A DNA stretch of 36,918 nt, from assembly GCA_019313825.1 (NCBI GenBank), contig JAFDAM010000016.1, forward strand, positions 1-36,918, given 5' to 3'. Source of the stretch: Deltaproteobacteria bacterium (GTDB taxonomy: Bacteria; Desulfobacterota; DSM-4660; Desulfatiglandales; HGW-15). Below, one piece after another: positions 15,864-24,249 of this stretch; position 1 is the stretch's first letter; every line of letters starts with the position of its first letter. The notes under the pieces are model-generated. The model was given only the letters and a program-made list of their open reading frames with translations. It was not told the DNA's origin and made no database searches. Both the position numbers and the translations under genes were made by a program.

Positions 15864-16280
15864 CTAAAAGGGTATATCGTCATCAGGGATTGATATGGGT
15901 TCCTCAACCGGATGACGTTCTTCCATTGATTGTGCCGTCCCTTCTTTTATTGCGGACCCCAACATCTGCATTGCCTGAGCTACTATCTCTGTGGTGTAGC
16001 GCTTATTGCCGTCACGGTCCTCCCAGGACCGTGTCTGTATTCTTCCCTCAATATAAACCTGACTCCCTTTGCGCAGATACTCCCCGCATATCTCCCCCAG
16101 ACGCGCCCATGCAACAATCCTGTGCCATTCGGTTTTTTCTTCCTTTTCCCCATCCTTATTGGTCCATTGCTCATGAGTGGCAAGATTGAAATTAGCCACT
16201 GCCGTCCCTGCGGGGGTATATCTTACTTCAGGATCCGCACCCAGGTTTCCTAATAAGATCGCCTTATTCACGCTTGCCAT
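15864..16280 (-). CDS. ssb: Single-stranded DNA-binding protein
   Basis: A 138-residue SSB that coats single-stranded DNA in replication, repair and recombination and recruits partners through its tail. The OB-fold reads [64 protein letters not shown] and [15 protein letters not shown] short linker leads to the conserved acidic tip DDDIPF. AAAGGAG precedes the start. A 168-bp palindromic element begins 33 bases above the start codon, so the promoter must lie inside it or beyond it. The gene converges on tatA. Confidence 0.97.
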   Translation of the reverse strand: MASVNKAILLGNLGADPEVRYTPAGTAVANFNLATHEQWTNKDGEKEEKTEWHRIVAWARLGEICGEYLRKGSQVYIEGRIQTRSWEDRDGNKRYTTEIVAQAMQMLGSAIKEGTAQSMEERHPVEEPISIPDDDIPF

Positions 16281-16313
16281 GCATTAATCTCCTTTGATTG
16301 TTATGGGTGATTG

Positions 16314-16481
16314 GAGACTTTTGAAAAACGCCCCCTTTTGCCCAATCTCTGTGTCAATCTCAAATTTTAATCCTCGAAATACTTAATGTATGCCTGTGGT
16401 AAAAATCCTCGCCTTCCCCCGCTAAAAGTCCGGGATCTTCGACTTGATCTTGGGCAAAATTGAACATTTTTCAAAGGTCTC
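16314..16481. mobile_element. 168-bp palindromic (MITE-like) element upstream of ssb
   Basis: The ends are inverted repeats of 32 bases (26 matching): GAGAC-x-TTTGAAAAA-x-G, five variable bases, TTTTGCCCAA at 16314-16345, with its inverse at 16450-16481. Read on the minus strand, the interior has AAGGCGAGGATTTTTACC, a small hairpin GCATAC/GTATTTC, and GAGGATTAAAAT. The element at 9234 has the same order of words (AAGGCGA, GATTTTGACC, CATAT/ATATG, GAGGATCAAAAT). It has no coding capacity. It lies 33 bases from the ssb start. I believe such elements are common in Desulfobacterota genomes, but cannot check that here. Confidence 0.65.
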
Positions 16482-16723
16482 GATTGATGAATTGAGATTA
16501 TAAAGGGTCTATAGCCTATAATTTCAATAGATCGACAAATTTAAGATGTAAGTAAGCTAACATAATAATCACATTCAGATCAAGACAATAACATGACAAA
16601 TATGGCAAATGATACTATTTTTCCTTTATGCCCCAGTGACCTCCGATCCTTTGCCTTGGGGTATTCCATATTTTCAGGCAGTGTATATGGTTGTCGCTGC
16701 TCAGGAAAAGGACCATTTCCGTA

Positions 16724-16752
16724 TTGACTCACGGCTTAGGAAGATTTAAGCT
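16724..16752 (+). promoter_or_regulatory. Possible promoter of RNase J
   Basis: TTGACT (16724-16729), a 17-base spacer and TAAGCT (16747-16752), 34 bases before the start codon at 16786. The -35 is good and the -10 weak. Confidence 0.35.
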
Positions 16753-16785
16753 GTTGTTATTCAAAATAATTTATTGAGAGAAATA

Positions 16786-18435
16786 ATGCTGAAGATGATT
16801 CCCCTTGGTGGGTTGGGTGAGATTGGCCTTAATATAATGGCCGTGGAATATGACGACTATATCCTGGTTATCGACGCGGGCCTGATGTTCCCTGAGGAGT
16901 ATATGCCCGGTGTGGACGTTGTCATACCGGATTTTCACTATCTTAAGGAGAACAGGGAGAAGGTCGGATCCATCATCCTTACCCATGGTCATGAAGATCA
17001 TATCGGCGCCATGCCTTTTTTCCTGAGAGAGTTAAGTATACCTGTTTTCGGGACAAATTTTACCGTTGAATTGCTAAAGGAGAAGCTCAGGGAACACGAT
17101 CTCATAGAAGACACAACCCTTAAGAAGATAGCTGCAGGGGATGTGACCGAATTTGGCCCTTTTAGAGTCGAATACATCAGGGTCAAACACAGTATTGTTG
17201 ACGGAGTGGGCCTGGCCATTAATACCCCTGAAGGTATTATTATTCATTCAGGTGATTTTAAGATCGACCATACACCTGTTGATGGTCAGTTTACAGACCT
17301 TGGCAGATTTGCGTATTACGGAGACCAGGGTGTCCTGGCCCTGTTTTCAGACTCCACCAATGTGGAGAAAGAAGGATTTACTCTCAGCGAAAGCGAGGTG
17401 AGAAAGGCCTTAGAGGAATTGTTTCAGCACTGTAACGGGCGGCTGATAGTAGCGGTTTTTGCGTCGAATATCTCCAGGATTCAGCAGATAATAAACCTGG
17501 CAGTAAAATATGAACGAAAGATTGCTTTGAGCGGGAAAAGCATGAAAACCAACGTCAGGATAGCCATGGACCAGGGCTTTATAAGCATCCCCGAAGACGT
17601 TGAGATTGGAGAGAAGGCGATCAGCAAACTGCCGGACGATAAGGTTACGATTATCACCACGGGCAGTCAGGGAGAACCCATGTCCGCCCTCACCCGGATG
17701 GCCCAGAACAGGCATAAACACATAAAGGTAAAAAATGGGGACACCGTAATACTGTCTTCACGTTTTATCCCAGGTAATGAGAAGGCCATCACTTCGATCA
17801 TAAACAGTCTCTACCGTCTGGGGGCTGAGGTCGTTTATGAAAAAGTGTCTGATATCCATTCCTCCGGGCATGCATACAGGGAAGAACTCAAGCTGATGCT
17901 GAACCTGGTGAAGCCAAAATATTTTATCCCCATCCATGGCGAATACAGACATCTTGTGAAGCATATCCAGATGGCTAAGGAGACCGGGATATCTCCTGAA
18001 AGCACCCTTCTTGTTGAGGACGGGGACGTCATATGCTTTGAAGGAGGGAGATGTGAGATCGGTGAAAAGGTTCAAAACGGAAGGATACTTGTGGATGGAA
18101 AAGGCGTGGGTGATGTGGGTGAACTGGTCCTGAGAGATCGAAGAAAACTTTCCGGGGATGGTGTGGTTATAGCCTTCCTGGCGGTTGATGAGCAGACAGG
18201 GGAGGTTGTCTATGGTCCGGATATTATCTCCAAGGGATTTGTGTTTGAAGATCAGAAAGGGTTCATCCTGGAAGACGCCAAGTGTATTGTGCTGGAAGTA
18301 TTGGACGAGATTGAAAACCCGGCCCATATTGATTGGACCGAGGTAGCGCCGGATATCAAAAGAAGGTTGAAACGTTTCTTTTTTCAGGTTATTGAAAGGA
18401 GTCCTCTTATTTTACCGATCATTATTCCCGTATAA
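16786..18435 (+). CDS. rnj: Ribonuclease J
   Basis: A 549-residue metallo-beta-lactamase-fold RNase with endo- and 5'-3' exonuclease activity in mRNA turnover and rRNA maturation. It opens IPLGGLGEIGLNIMAVEY. The zinc motif HGHEDHIGA is at 67-75. Then come HSGDFKIDHTP, LFSDSTNVEKEG, VAVFASNISRIQQI (beta-CASP), GSQGEPMSALTRMA, SSRFIPGNEKAI and HSSGHAYREELKLMLNLVKP with PIHGEYRH. The C-terminal domain is present. A TTG at 16774 keeps the frame open, but ATG 16786 directly precedes the conserved start. It is followed by ftsK after 34 bases, probably in one transcript. Confidence 0.95.
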   Translation: MLKMIPLGGLGEIGLNIMAVEYDDYILVIDAGLMFPEEYMPGVDVVIPDFHYLKENREKVGSIILTHGHEDHIGAMPFFLRELSIPVFGTNFTVELLKEKLREHDLIEDTTLKKIAAGDVTEFGPFRVEYIRVKHSIVDGVGLAINTPEGIIIHSGDFKIDHTPVDGQFTDLGRFAYYGDQGVLALFSDSTNVEKEGFTLSESEVRKALEELFQHCNGRLIVAVFASNISRIQQIINLAVKYERKIALSGKSMKTNVRIAMDQGFISIPEDVEIGEKAISKLPDDKVTIITTGSQGEPMSALTRMAQNRHKHIKVKNGDTVILSSRFIPGNEKAITSIINSLYRLGAEVVYEKVSDIHSSGHAYREELKLMLNLVKPKYFIPIHGEYRHLVKHIQMAKETGISPESTLLVEDGDVICFEGGRCEIGEKVQNGRILVDGKGVGDVGELVLRDRRKLSGDGVVIAFLAVDEQTGEVVYGPDIISKGFVFEDQKGFILEDAKCIVLEVLDEIENPAHIDWTEVAPDIKRRLKRFFFQVIERSPLILPIIIPV

Positions 18436-18469
18436 AAACCATGCAATTTAATAGGAATGTGAGGATTTA

Positions 18470-20677
18470 TTGAGTCCACAAGCAAAAGGAAAAAAGGGTT
18501 CAAAGAAGGATACAGCGCCCATCAGAAAGGAGATAAAGGCTATCATCTTTTTTCTTGTTGCCTTTATCCTGGGTGTAAGTCTCTTCACATACCATCCTGA
18601 TGATAAGCTGTTCTGGAACGTCACAGGTCATATCGGAAATGTCCATAATCTTTTCGGCACGGTGGGTTCCCATCTTGCAGGCGGTATATTCTTTCTTTTG
18701 GGATTTTCCTCCTTCTGGCTGGTTGTCATCTTTTTTATCATGGCAATCCTCTCCTTTAGAGGCCGGACCCTCTTGCCTCCCATCAGGAGTGTTATAGCCA
18801 TCCTGTGCCTGGTTGTCTCTTTTTCCGGGCTTATTCATATTCATCTGCAACTACCGGAGACGGTCACCTACCGGGGGGGAAGTGTTATAGGCGGCGGCCT
18901 GGTGGGACTTCATGTCTCGGTCTTTATGAAAGGGTTTCTGAACTATTTTGGGGCTTATGTGTTTCTTCTGGCAATATTTATCATCTGCTTTATGATCTGC
19001 ACCCACATCACTTTAGGGCAGGTCTTTTCCAGGATCTTGTTATGGTTTTCAGGTATTACGAGACGCGTAAGGGAATTTTACACTAAAAAAAGGGAAAAGA
19101 GACGGAAGGGTAGGGTCAGGAAAAAGGCCCTAAAAACAGAGAGGCTAAAACGGAAACGAAAGGTCACAATCGTTGAACCACGCAAGGAGCCCACAAAAAA
19201 GCCGGAACAGGAATCTTTCGCGTTCATGCACGTTGAGGGTGATTTTAAGCTCCCACCCTTAGATCTGCTGGATGAACCTCCGGAGGAGAAATGGGCGGAG
19301 ATCCAGAGGGAGAGTCTGGAGATGAATGCCAGGCGTCTGGAGAAGAAACTTGGTGACTTCGGTGTGGATGGAGAGGTGACTGAGATCCTGCCGGGCCCGG
19401 TCATCACCATGTATGAGTTCAAGCCCGCGCCCGGCATTAAGATAAGCAAGGTGGCCGGTCTGTCAGACGATCTCACTTTGGCCCTGAGGGCGCCCAGTGT
19501 CCGCATTGTAGCTCCTATTCCCGGAAAAGCGGCCATAGGTATAGAGATAGCCAATAACAAGAGGGAGCACGTGTACCTTCAGGAGGTCCTTTCTAGCCAG
19601 GACTATAGTGATTCCAAATATAATATGACCATAGCGTTAGGCAAGGATATTACTGGAGCGCCCGTCATTGCGGACCTGACAAAGATGCCCCATCTGTTGG
19701 TGGCAGGCGCCACAGGGACAGGGAAGAGTGTTTTACTGAACGCCATGATCAACAGCATCCTGTTTAAGGTCTCGCCCGATATAGTCCGGTTTGTGATGAT
19801 CGATCCCAAAAGGATAGAGCTTTCCGCTTATAAGGATATCCCGCATCTGCTTCATCCGGTTGTAACAGAGCCCAAGGAGGCAACAAGGGCGCTACGGTGG
19901 GCCGTGGAGGAGATGGAGAGGCGTTATATGCTCTTATCGGACAGGGGGGTCAGAAATATCGAGGCGTATAACCGCAAAGTGATGAAAGAGAAAAAAGCGG
20001 CGGATGATGATAACCCGGACGTTATTGGTAAAAGCCTCCCCTATATCATACTCATCATTGATGAGCTGGCTGACCTGATGATGCTGTCCTCCAGAGGTGT
20101 GGAAGAGGCCATCACCCGTCTGGCCCAGATGGCCCGGGCCGCGGGTATCCATCTCATCATCGCCACACAGCGGCCTTCCGTGGACGTGCTTACCGGAATA
20201 ATCAAGGCCAATTTCCCGACCCGAATATCCTTTCAGGTCTCGTCAAAGGTCGATTCAAGAACTATCCTGGATGCTATGGGCGCGGAACAGCTCCTAGGGG
20301 AAGGGGACATGCTCTTCATGCCGCCGGGCGTCAGCCGGCTGACGAGGATCCATGGGGCCTATATATCCGAGGAAGAGGTAAAAAAGGTGACTGATTTCCT
20401 TCGCGGGCAGATGAAACCGGACTATGATACCGCCATATTGGACGAGATAGCAAAGGATGATGAACTGGAAGAAGATGAAATCGAAATGGACGAGAAATAT
20501 GATAAGGCCGTGGATCTGGTCATTCAGACCGGTCAGGCGTCCATCTCCATGTTACAGCGAAGGCTGAGGGTAGGGTATAACAGGGCGGCTCGTATGATCG
20601 AAGTCATGGAGAAAGAGGGGATAGTAGGCCCCTCCGATGGTGTCAGAGCCAGGGAGGTGCTGGGGAGAAGGCAGTGA
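18470..20677 (+). CDS. ftsK: DNA translocase FtsK
   Basis: Septum-anchored DNA pump that coordinates chromosome segregation with division. The 735 residues comprise four N-terminal membrane helices (about 22-200), a short basic linker, then the alpha and beta motor domains. Walker A GATGTGKSV is at about 412-420, followed by FVMIDPKRIELSAY, IIDELADLMM and IIATQRPSVDVLTGIIKANFPTRI. Last comes the gamma winged helix (QASISMLQRRLRVGYNRAARMIEVMEKEGIVGP), which reads polar KOPS-like sites. The linker is much shorter than in E. coli, as in many non-enteric bacteria. The start is a TTG with GAGGA 5 bases before it. There is no in-frame ATG near. Confidence 0.95.
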   Translation: MSPQAKGKKGSKKDTAPIRKEIKAIIFFLVAFILGVSLFTYHPDDKLFWNVTGHIGNVHNLFGTVGSHLAGGIFFLLGFSSFWLVVIFFIMAILSFRGRTLLPPIRSVIAILCLVVSFSGLIHIHLQLPETVTYRGGSVIGGGLVGLHVSVFMKGFLNYFGAYVFLLAIFIICFMICTHITLGQVFSRILLWFSGITRRVREFYTKKREKRRKGRVRKKALKTERLKRKRKVTIVEPRKEPTKKPEQESFAFMHVEGDFKLPPLDLLDEPPEEKWAEIQRESLEMNARRLEKKLGDFGVDGEVTEILPGPVITMYEFKPAPGIKISKVAGLSDDLTLALRAPSVRIVAPIPGKAAIGIEIANNKREHVYLQEVLSSQDYSDSKYNMTIALGKDITGAPVIADLTKMPHLLVAGATGTGKSVLLNAMINSILFKVSPDIVRFVMIDPKRIELSAYKDIPHLLHPVVTEPKEATRALRWAVEEMERRYMLLSDRGVRNIEAYNRKVMKEKKAADDDNPDVIGKSLPYIILIIDELADLMMLSSRGVEEAITRLAQMARAAGIHLIIATQRPSVDVLTGIIKANFPTRISFQVSSKVDSRTILDAMGAEQLLGEGDMLFMPPGVSRLTRIHGAYISEEEVKKVTDFLRGQMKPDYDTAILDEIAKDDELEEDEIEMDEKYDKAVDLVIQTGQASISMLQRRLRVGYNRAARMIEVMEKEGIVGPSDGVRAREVLGRRQ

Positions 20678-20754
20678 TTCCACTTCTATTCTGACTTCTG
20701 TCTTCTCTTGTTACCATCAGAAATAACTCGAGAACAAAGGAGTTGCAGTATATC

Positions 20755-21429
20755 ATGTTTAGGCCTGTATGTATCTTTTTCCTATGGTTATTTTTATTTC
20801 AATCCGGCCCTGTCCTGGCCGGTGACCAATTGTCGGAGATACTTAACGGCATCCGGGAGAGATATGGCAACTTACCGGGGCTTACCGTCACATATGACCG
20901 CGAGATCATAACCAGGTCCATGGCATTGCTTGGCGATCAGATGAAGACGGATCTGGCGACAGGAAGGATCAATTTCAAACCTCCTTATTATCTAATGATA
21001 CAACAGGAAACGCCAAAGCCGGAGACTGTCACCACGGACGGGGACACACTCTGGTGGTATATCCCTCAAAAGGGACTGGTCTACCGATACCCTTCAAATA
21101 GATTGGGAAAGGAATTACGGCTGCTGAGCGACATCTTTCGTGGACTAAGCGAGGTCGGAGACAGTTTTGATGTCATGCAGTCAACCCTTGATGTTAAACA
21201 GGGCTATCGACTTAAATTGATTCCCAATCCCCCATGGCAGGAGATAGATCATATCAATCTCTCTGTGGCCCGTGATAATTTTAGTATCCGGGTCGTGGAG
21301 ATCCATAACTATCTTGGAGGTATAACCAGATTCACGTTCGGGGATTTTTCCATGAAAGATGGATTCACGGACCGGTTTTTCAGGTTTGTGGTCCCTGACG
21401 GGGTCAGGGTTATAGAGGAAAACGGATAG
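20755..21429 (+). CDS. lolA: Outer-membrane lipoprotein carrier protein LolA
   Basis: A 224-residue periplasmic chaperone that ferries lipoproteins from the LolCDE exporter to the outer membrane. It has a signal peptide (MFRPVCIFFLWLFLFQSGPVLAGDQ), then the LolA order: a helix (SEILNGIRERYGNLPG), the strand RINFKPPYYLMI, DGDTLWWYIPQKGLVYRYP, and a C-terminal FTFGDFSMKDGFTDRFFRFVVPDGVRVIE. AAAGGAG (20736-20742) lies 12 bases before the ATG. A TTG at 20743 would leave no space for it. It follows ftsK by 77 bases on the same strand. The presence of LolA confirms a Gram-negative cell envelope. Confidence 0.88.
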   Translation: MFRPVCIFFLWLFLFQSGPVLAGDQLSEILNGIRERYGNLPGLTVTYDREIITRSMALLGDQMKTDLATGRINFKPPYYLMIQQETPKPETVTTDGDTLWWYIPQKGLVYRYPSNRLGKELRLLSDIFRGLSEVGDSFDVMQSTLDVKQGYRLKLIPNPPWQEIDHINLSVARDNFSIRVVEIHNYLGGITRFTFGDFSMKDGFTDRFFRFVVPDGVRVIEENG

Positions 21430-21620
21430 CTTCTCCTAAATCCACCATCTAATTCCCACACCATCAATGTGGACAAAGGATTTTGGTCTGTCCCAGGGCA
21501 CCAGCAAGGAGATGTCTGCAAGTTGAGCCCGCGAAATCCCGCTCAAAAGCGGGGGCGCCTATCGAAGATCCCGCTGACTTGTGCGGGGGGAGCGATGACT
21601 GAGGCGTCAGCTCCTTTCAG

Positions 21621-21672
21621 TCGCGCATAGCGCATAGCGTCTTTATGTTTTACTCTATGCTCCATGCTCCAC
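21621..21672. repeat. Near-tandem word repeat (GCGCATA / ATGCTCC)
   Basis: GCGCATA occurs twice, followed by a run of ATGCTCC and TATGCTCC words. Not coding. Similar in style to other word repeats in this window. Confidence 0.45.
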
Positions 21673-21705
21673 GCGGTTTTACACATACGCCGCAGGGAGG
21701 AGCCA

Positions 21706-21770
21706 TCGAAGGCAATCCCGCCAGGAGCGGGACAGATGATGCCTTGATGGTGAATCAGGGCCAATGTCCT
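21706..21770. repeat. Dispersed repeat R2, copy 1
   Basis: TCGAAGGCAATC, GAGCGGGACAGATGATGCC, TGATGGTG and ATCAGGG occur in the same order and spacing at 29519-29583. The sequence includes a CCTGAT/ATCAGG hairpin in the second copy. Not coding. Confidence 0.65.
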
Positions 21771-21800
21771 GTATTTCATTCCGGCCGATAATATAGGATA

Positions 21801-22010
21801 CTAGCCGCCCGTTTCGTCTCGTGGAGCGCCGTTTTCCAGCGCTGTAAAACTTTAGCTCTTTAAAACTGCAGGTGCTCAGCAATCTCTTTCCAGGGACGAA
21901 AAGCCTTATGAGTAGAGCGATAATTAAGTGCCACTCAGTCGGGCGGTTAGGCGTATATGTAGAGCAGAATTCTCCTTCCGGCACATTATTATGTCGGCTA
22001 GCCGCCCGAC
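21801..22010. repeat. Inverted/direct repeat set around CTAGCCGCCCG
   Basis: CTAGCCGCCCG occurs at 21801-21811 and 21998-22008 in direct orientation. GTCGGGCGGTTAG (21938-21950) is inverted to CTAGCCGCCCGAC (21998-22010) with one mismatch and a 47-base loop. Function is unknown. Confidence 0.5.
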
Positions 22011-22278
22011 GGGCTCTGCAGACACGCCGAATAAGGATCACTGAATCAAGTTCGTCCCTTCCAAGAGATCCCCGAGCACCTTCCTATGCATTTATATTTT
22101 CAAAGGATAGAATATTACCCAGCGATTAAACAAGTTCGACCCTTCAAATACCGCTTCAGCGGGACACGCCCCTTTCCAATCGTAATCTTGGGTTAATATA
22201 CCGTCTAAAAAAAATCGATTTTGGACAAGAGCGCCGGGAAATGTCTTAATGTCCAGGTCGTGGGGATCCCGAATAGTA

Positions 22279-22593
22279 TCAATCGACGATCCGCGCCAGC
22301 AGCTGGTCTTTTCGCACGCTGTCACCTATGGAGACGTTGATCTCTTCGATTCTGCCATCGATCTCGGCCTCCACTTCGATTAACATCTTCATGGCCTCGA
22401 GGACAAGGATCACCTGTCCGGTCGAAACTCGCTGACCCTTACGCACATTCACCTTGACTATGGCGCCGGAGATGATCGCCCGGGCCTCACACGGATCCGG
22501 TATCCCCTGAAAGCGTCTATCAGGATATCCCTCGGGAACCTCGGTCTCATAGAACGTGTCGTCTATGATGAGTTCTTGAAGTTTTGTTTGCAT
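22279..22593 (-). CDS. Biotin carboxyl carrier protein (acyl-CoA carboxylase/decarboxylase subunit)
   Basis: A 104-residue stand-alone biotinyl protein. The C-terminal 65 residues form the biotinyl fold: AIISGAIVKVNVRKGQRVSTGQ, the biotin site LEAMKM with Lys69, and IDGRIEEINVSIGDSVRKDQLLARI. The N-terminal 35 residues (ELIIDDTFYETEV, then YPDRRFQGIPDP) are a linker typical of carriers that serve a carboxyltransferase. It lies 9 bases after the carboxyltransferase gene in the same direction and should carry the CO2 that subunit moves. No biotin carboxylase or membrane decarboxylase subunit is present in the window. Confidence 0.9.
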   Translation of the reverse strand: MQTKLQELIIDDTFYETEVPEGYPDRRFQGIPDPCEARAIISGAIVKVNVRKGQRVSTGQVILVLEAMKMLIEVEAEIDGRIEEINVSIGDSVRKDQLLARIVD

Positions 22594-22602
22594 ATGCTTT
22601 CC

Positions 22603-24150
22603 CTAAACCGGCATATTGCCGTGGCGGCGTTTTATAACATTTGTCTTATAGTTCTTTGCCAATCTGAGGGCGGTTATCAATGTCTCCCTGGTCTCGCTTG
22701 GTTCAATGATCTGGTCCACATAACCCCGTGAAGCCGCGATATAGGGATTCGCGAATTTGTCCTCATACTTCTGAACCATCTTTTTCTTCATGGACTCTGG
22801 GTCATCACTTTCCGAGATCTCTTTTTTGAAAATGATACTGGCTGCTCCCTCCGGTCCCATCACCGCAATCTCCGTCGAGGGCCAGGCAATAACGAAATTG
22901 GCGCCCAGATGCCTGCTGCACATGGCTACGTATGCGCCTCCATATGCCTTACGCATGACTACCGTGAGCTTCGGCACGGTCGCCTCGCTATAGGCGTAGA
23001 GGAGCTTTGCCCCGTGTCTGATAATGCCTGAATGCTCCTGATCAATACCCGGAAGGTAGCCTGGAGTATCCACAAGCGTGAGAAGAGGGATATTAAAGGC
23101 GTCGCAGAATCTGATAAACCTCGCCGCCTTGTCCGACGCGTTTACGTCCAGCACCCCGGCAAGGAATTGAGGCTGGTTCGCGATGATCCCGACGGTTTTG
23201 CCGTCTATCCGCCCGAACCCGATCACGATGTTCCTGGCGTAGCGCTCCTGGACCTCGAGAAAATCGGATCCGTCTATTATACCCTTTATGATTCCCTTTA
23301 CGCAGTATGGCTTGGTGCGATCCGCCGGTATTACATCGGTGGAGTTGAGAGCATTTTTCGGTGGGATTATATCCTCCATCACCGGAGGCTTCTCCGAGCA
23401 GCTTAACGGCAGGAACGAAAGAAGCTTCCTGATCTGCTGAAAGGCCTCCTGTTCTGTCATGACATAAAAGTGCGCGTTACCCGTAATGCCGGAGTGGGTC
23501 TTGGCGCCGCCAAGCTCTTCAGCGCTGATCTCTTCGTCAAGGACGGTCTTTATCACCTGCGGGCCGGTGATGAACATATTCGATATCTTGTCCACCACGA
23601 ACACAAAGTCGGTGAGGGCAGGGGAATACACCGCACCGCCCGCGCAGGGTCCGAGTATTACCGAGATCTGTGGGACAACGCCGCTGAGCCGGGTGTTCCT
23701 GAAGAATATGTCGCCATAGCCGCAAAGTGAATCGACCCCTTCCTGGATCCTGGCACCCCCTGAATCGTTTATCCCTATGAGTGGCATGCCCATCTCTCCG
23801 GCGGAATCCATGGTCTTGACGATCTTGTCCGCGTGAGCTTTGCCCAGGGAACCTCCCACAACGGTAAAGTCCTGCGCATAAACCGCGACCGATCGACCGT
23901 TGACACGGCCGAAACCGGTTACAACGCCGTCACCCGCAAGCTGTTTGCCCTTCATGCCAAAGTCCTTTGCCGTATGTTCCACGAAAAGGTCGATCTCAAA
24001 GAATGAATCCCCGTCCAGGAGCGCATCAAGCCTTTCCCGGGCGTTCATCTTCCCTCTTTTCTTCTGTTTCTCAAGGGAGGCCTCTCCGCCGCCCTTCATG
24101 AGCCTTGAGGTCCGTGACAGGAACTCATTTATCTTTTCAATGATCGTCAT
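22603..24150 (-). CDS. Acyl-CoA carboxyltransferase (propionyl-/methylmalonyl-CoA type)
   Basis: The 515-residue carboxyltransferase moves a carboxyl group between biotin and an acyl-CoA. It has the two crotonase-like halves of PccB/MmdA: MNARERLDALLDGDSFFEID, GRSVAVYAQDFTVVGGSLG, INDSGGARIQEGVDSL and GPCAGGAVYSPALTDF in the first; IVIGFGRIDGKTVGIIANQP, FNIPLLTLVDTPGYLPG, AYGGAYVAMCS and MGPEGAAS in the second. These fit propionyl-CoA carboxylase beta or methylmalonyl-CoA decarboxylase alpha. Sequence alone does not separate them. AAAGGA precedes the ATG, and a strong promoter lies at 24188-24216. With sucCD nearby, it fits methylmalonyl-CoA-pathway propionate metabolism. Confidence 0.93.
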   Translation of the reverse strand: MTIIEKINEFLSRTSRLMKGGGEASLEKQKKRGKMNARERLDALLDGDSFFEIDLFVEHTAKDFGMKGKQLAGDGVVTGFGRVNGRSVAVYAQDFTVVGGSLGKAHADKIVKTMDSAGEMGMPLIGINDSGGARIQEGVDSLCGYGDIFFRNTRLSGVVPQISVILGPCAGGAVYSPALTDFVFVVDKISNMFITGPQVIKTVLDEEISAEELGGAKTHSGITGNAHFYVMTEQEAFQQIRKLLSFLPLSCSEKPPVMEDIIPPKNALNSTDVIPADRTKPYCVKGIIKGIIDGSDFLEVQERYARNIVIGFGRIDGKTVGIIANQPQFLAGVLDVNASDKAARFIRFCDAFNIPLLTLVDTPGYLPGIDQEHSGIIRHGAKLLYAYSEATVPKLTVVMRKAYGGAYVAMCSRHLGANFVIAWPSTEIAVMGPEGAASIIFKKEISESDDPESMKKKMVQKYEDKFANPYIAASRGYVDQIIEPSETRETLITALRLAKNYKTNVIKRRHGNMPV

Positions 24151-24187
24151 CCACGATTTCCTTTCGCAAATTTTTTAAAGGCGTGCG

Positions 24188-24216
24188 ATGATAAAGAATA
24201 ATCTGTTAAATATCAA
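24188..24216 (-). promoter_or_regulatory. Sigma70-type promoter of the carboxyltransferase operon
   Basis: On the minus strand TTGATA (24211-24216), a 17-base spacer and TATCAT (24188-24193). Each box matches consensus at five of six. It is 38 bases above the start codon and just below the end of the flavoprotein gene, making the two separate transcripts. Confidence 0.65.
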
Positions 24217-24249
24217 GAAAAAAGGTGGATTCCTCGTTTCTCCGGGGGA

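Larger units (their letters stand above)
16281..16785. other. 505-bp divergent spacer between ssb and RNase J
   Basis: Contains the palindromic element at 16314-16481, then A/T-rich DNA and a possible promoter for RNase J (16724-16752). A hairpin with GCCCCA/TTGGGG arms lies at about 16630-16663. No gene was recognised. Confidence 0.5.
21430..22278. other. 849-bp intergenic region rich in repeats
   Basis: No gene is credible here: the open frames lack ribosome binding sites and cross repeat sequence. It contains a CCCGC/GCGGG hairpin (about 21537-21551), near-tandem words (21621-21672), a dispersed repeat copy (21706-21770) shared with 29519-29583, an inverted repeat set (21801-22010), and two copies of CAAGTTCG-x-CCCTTC (about 22049 and 22132). 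It separates two operons that converge. Confidence 0.55.

Noticed and set aside
16625-16670. 6S or SRP RNA
   Set aside because: A GCCCCA/TTGGGG hairpin is present, but the conserved sequences of those RNAs are not.
21938-21955. Integron attC core (GTTAGGC)
   Set aside because: No matching partner core at proper distance and no cassette or integrase; the motif is short enough to arise by chance.
21679-22041. 120-residue minus-strand frame
   Set aside because: Crosses two repeats, has no ribosome binding site and no recognisable protein motif.
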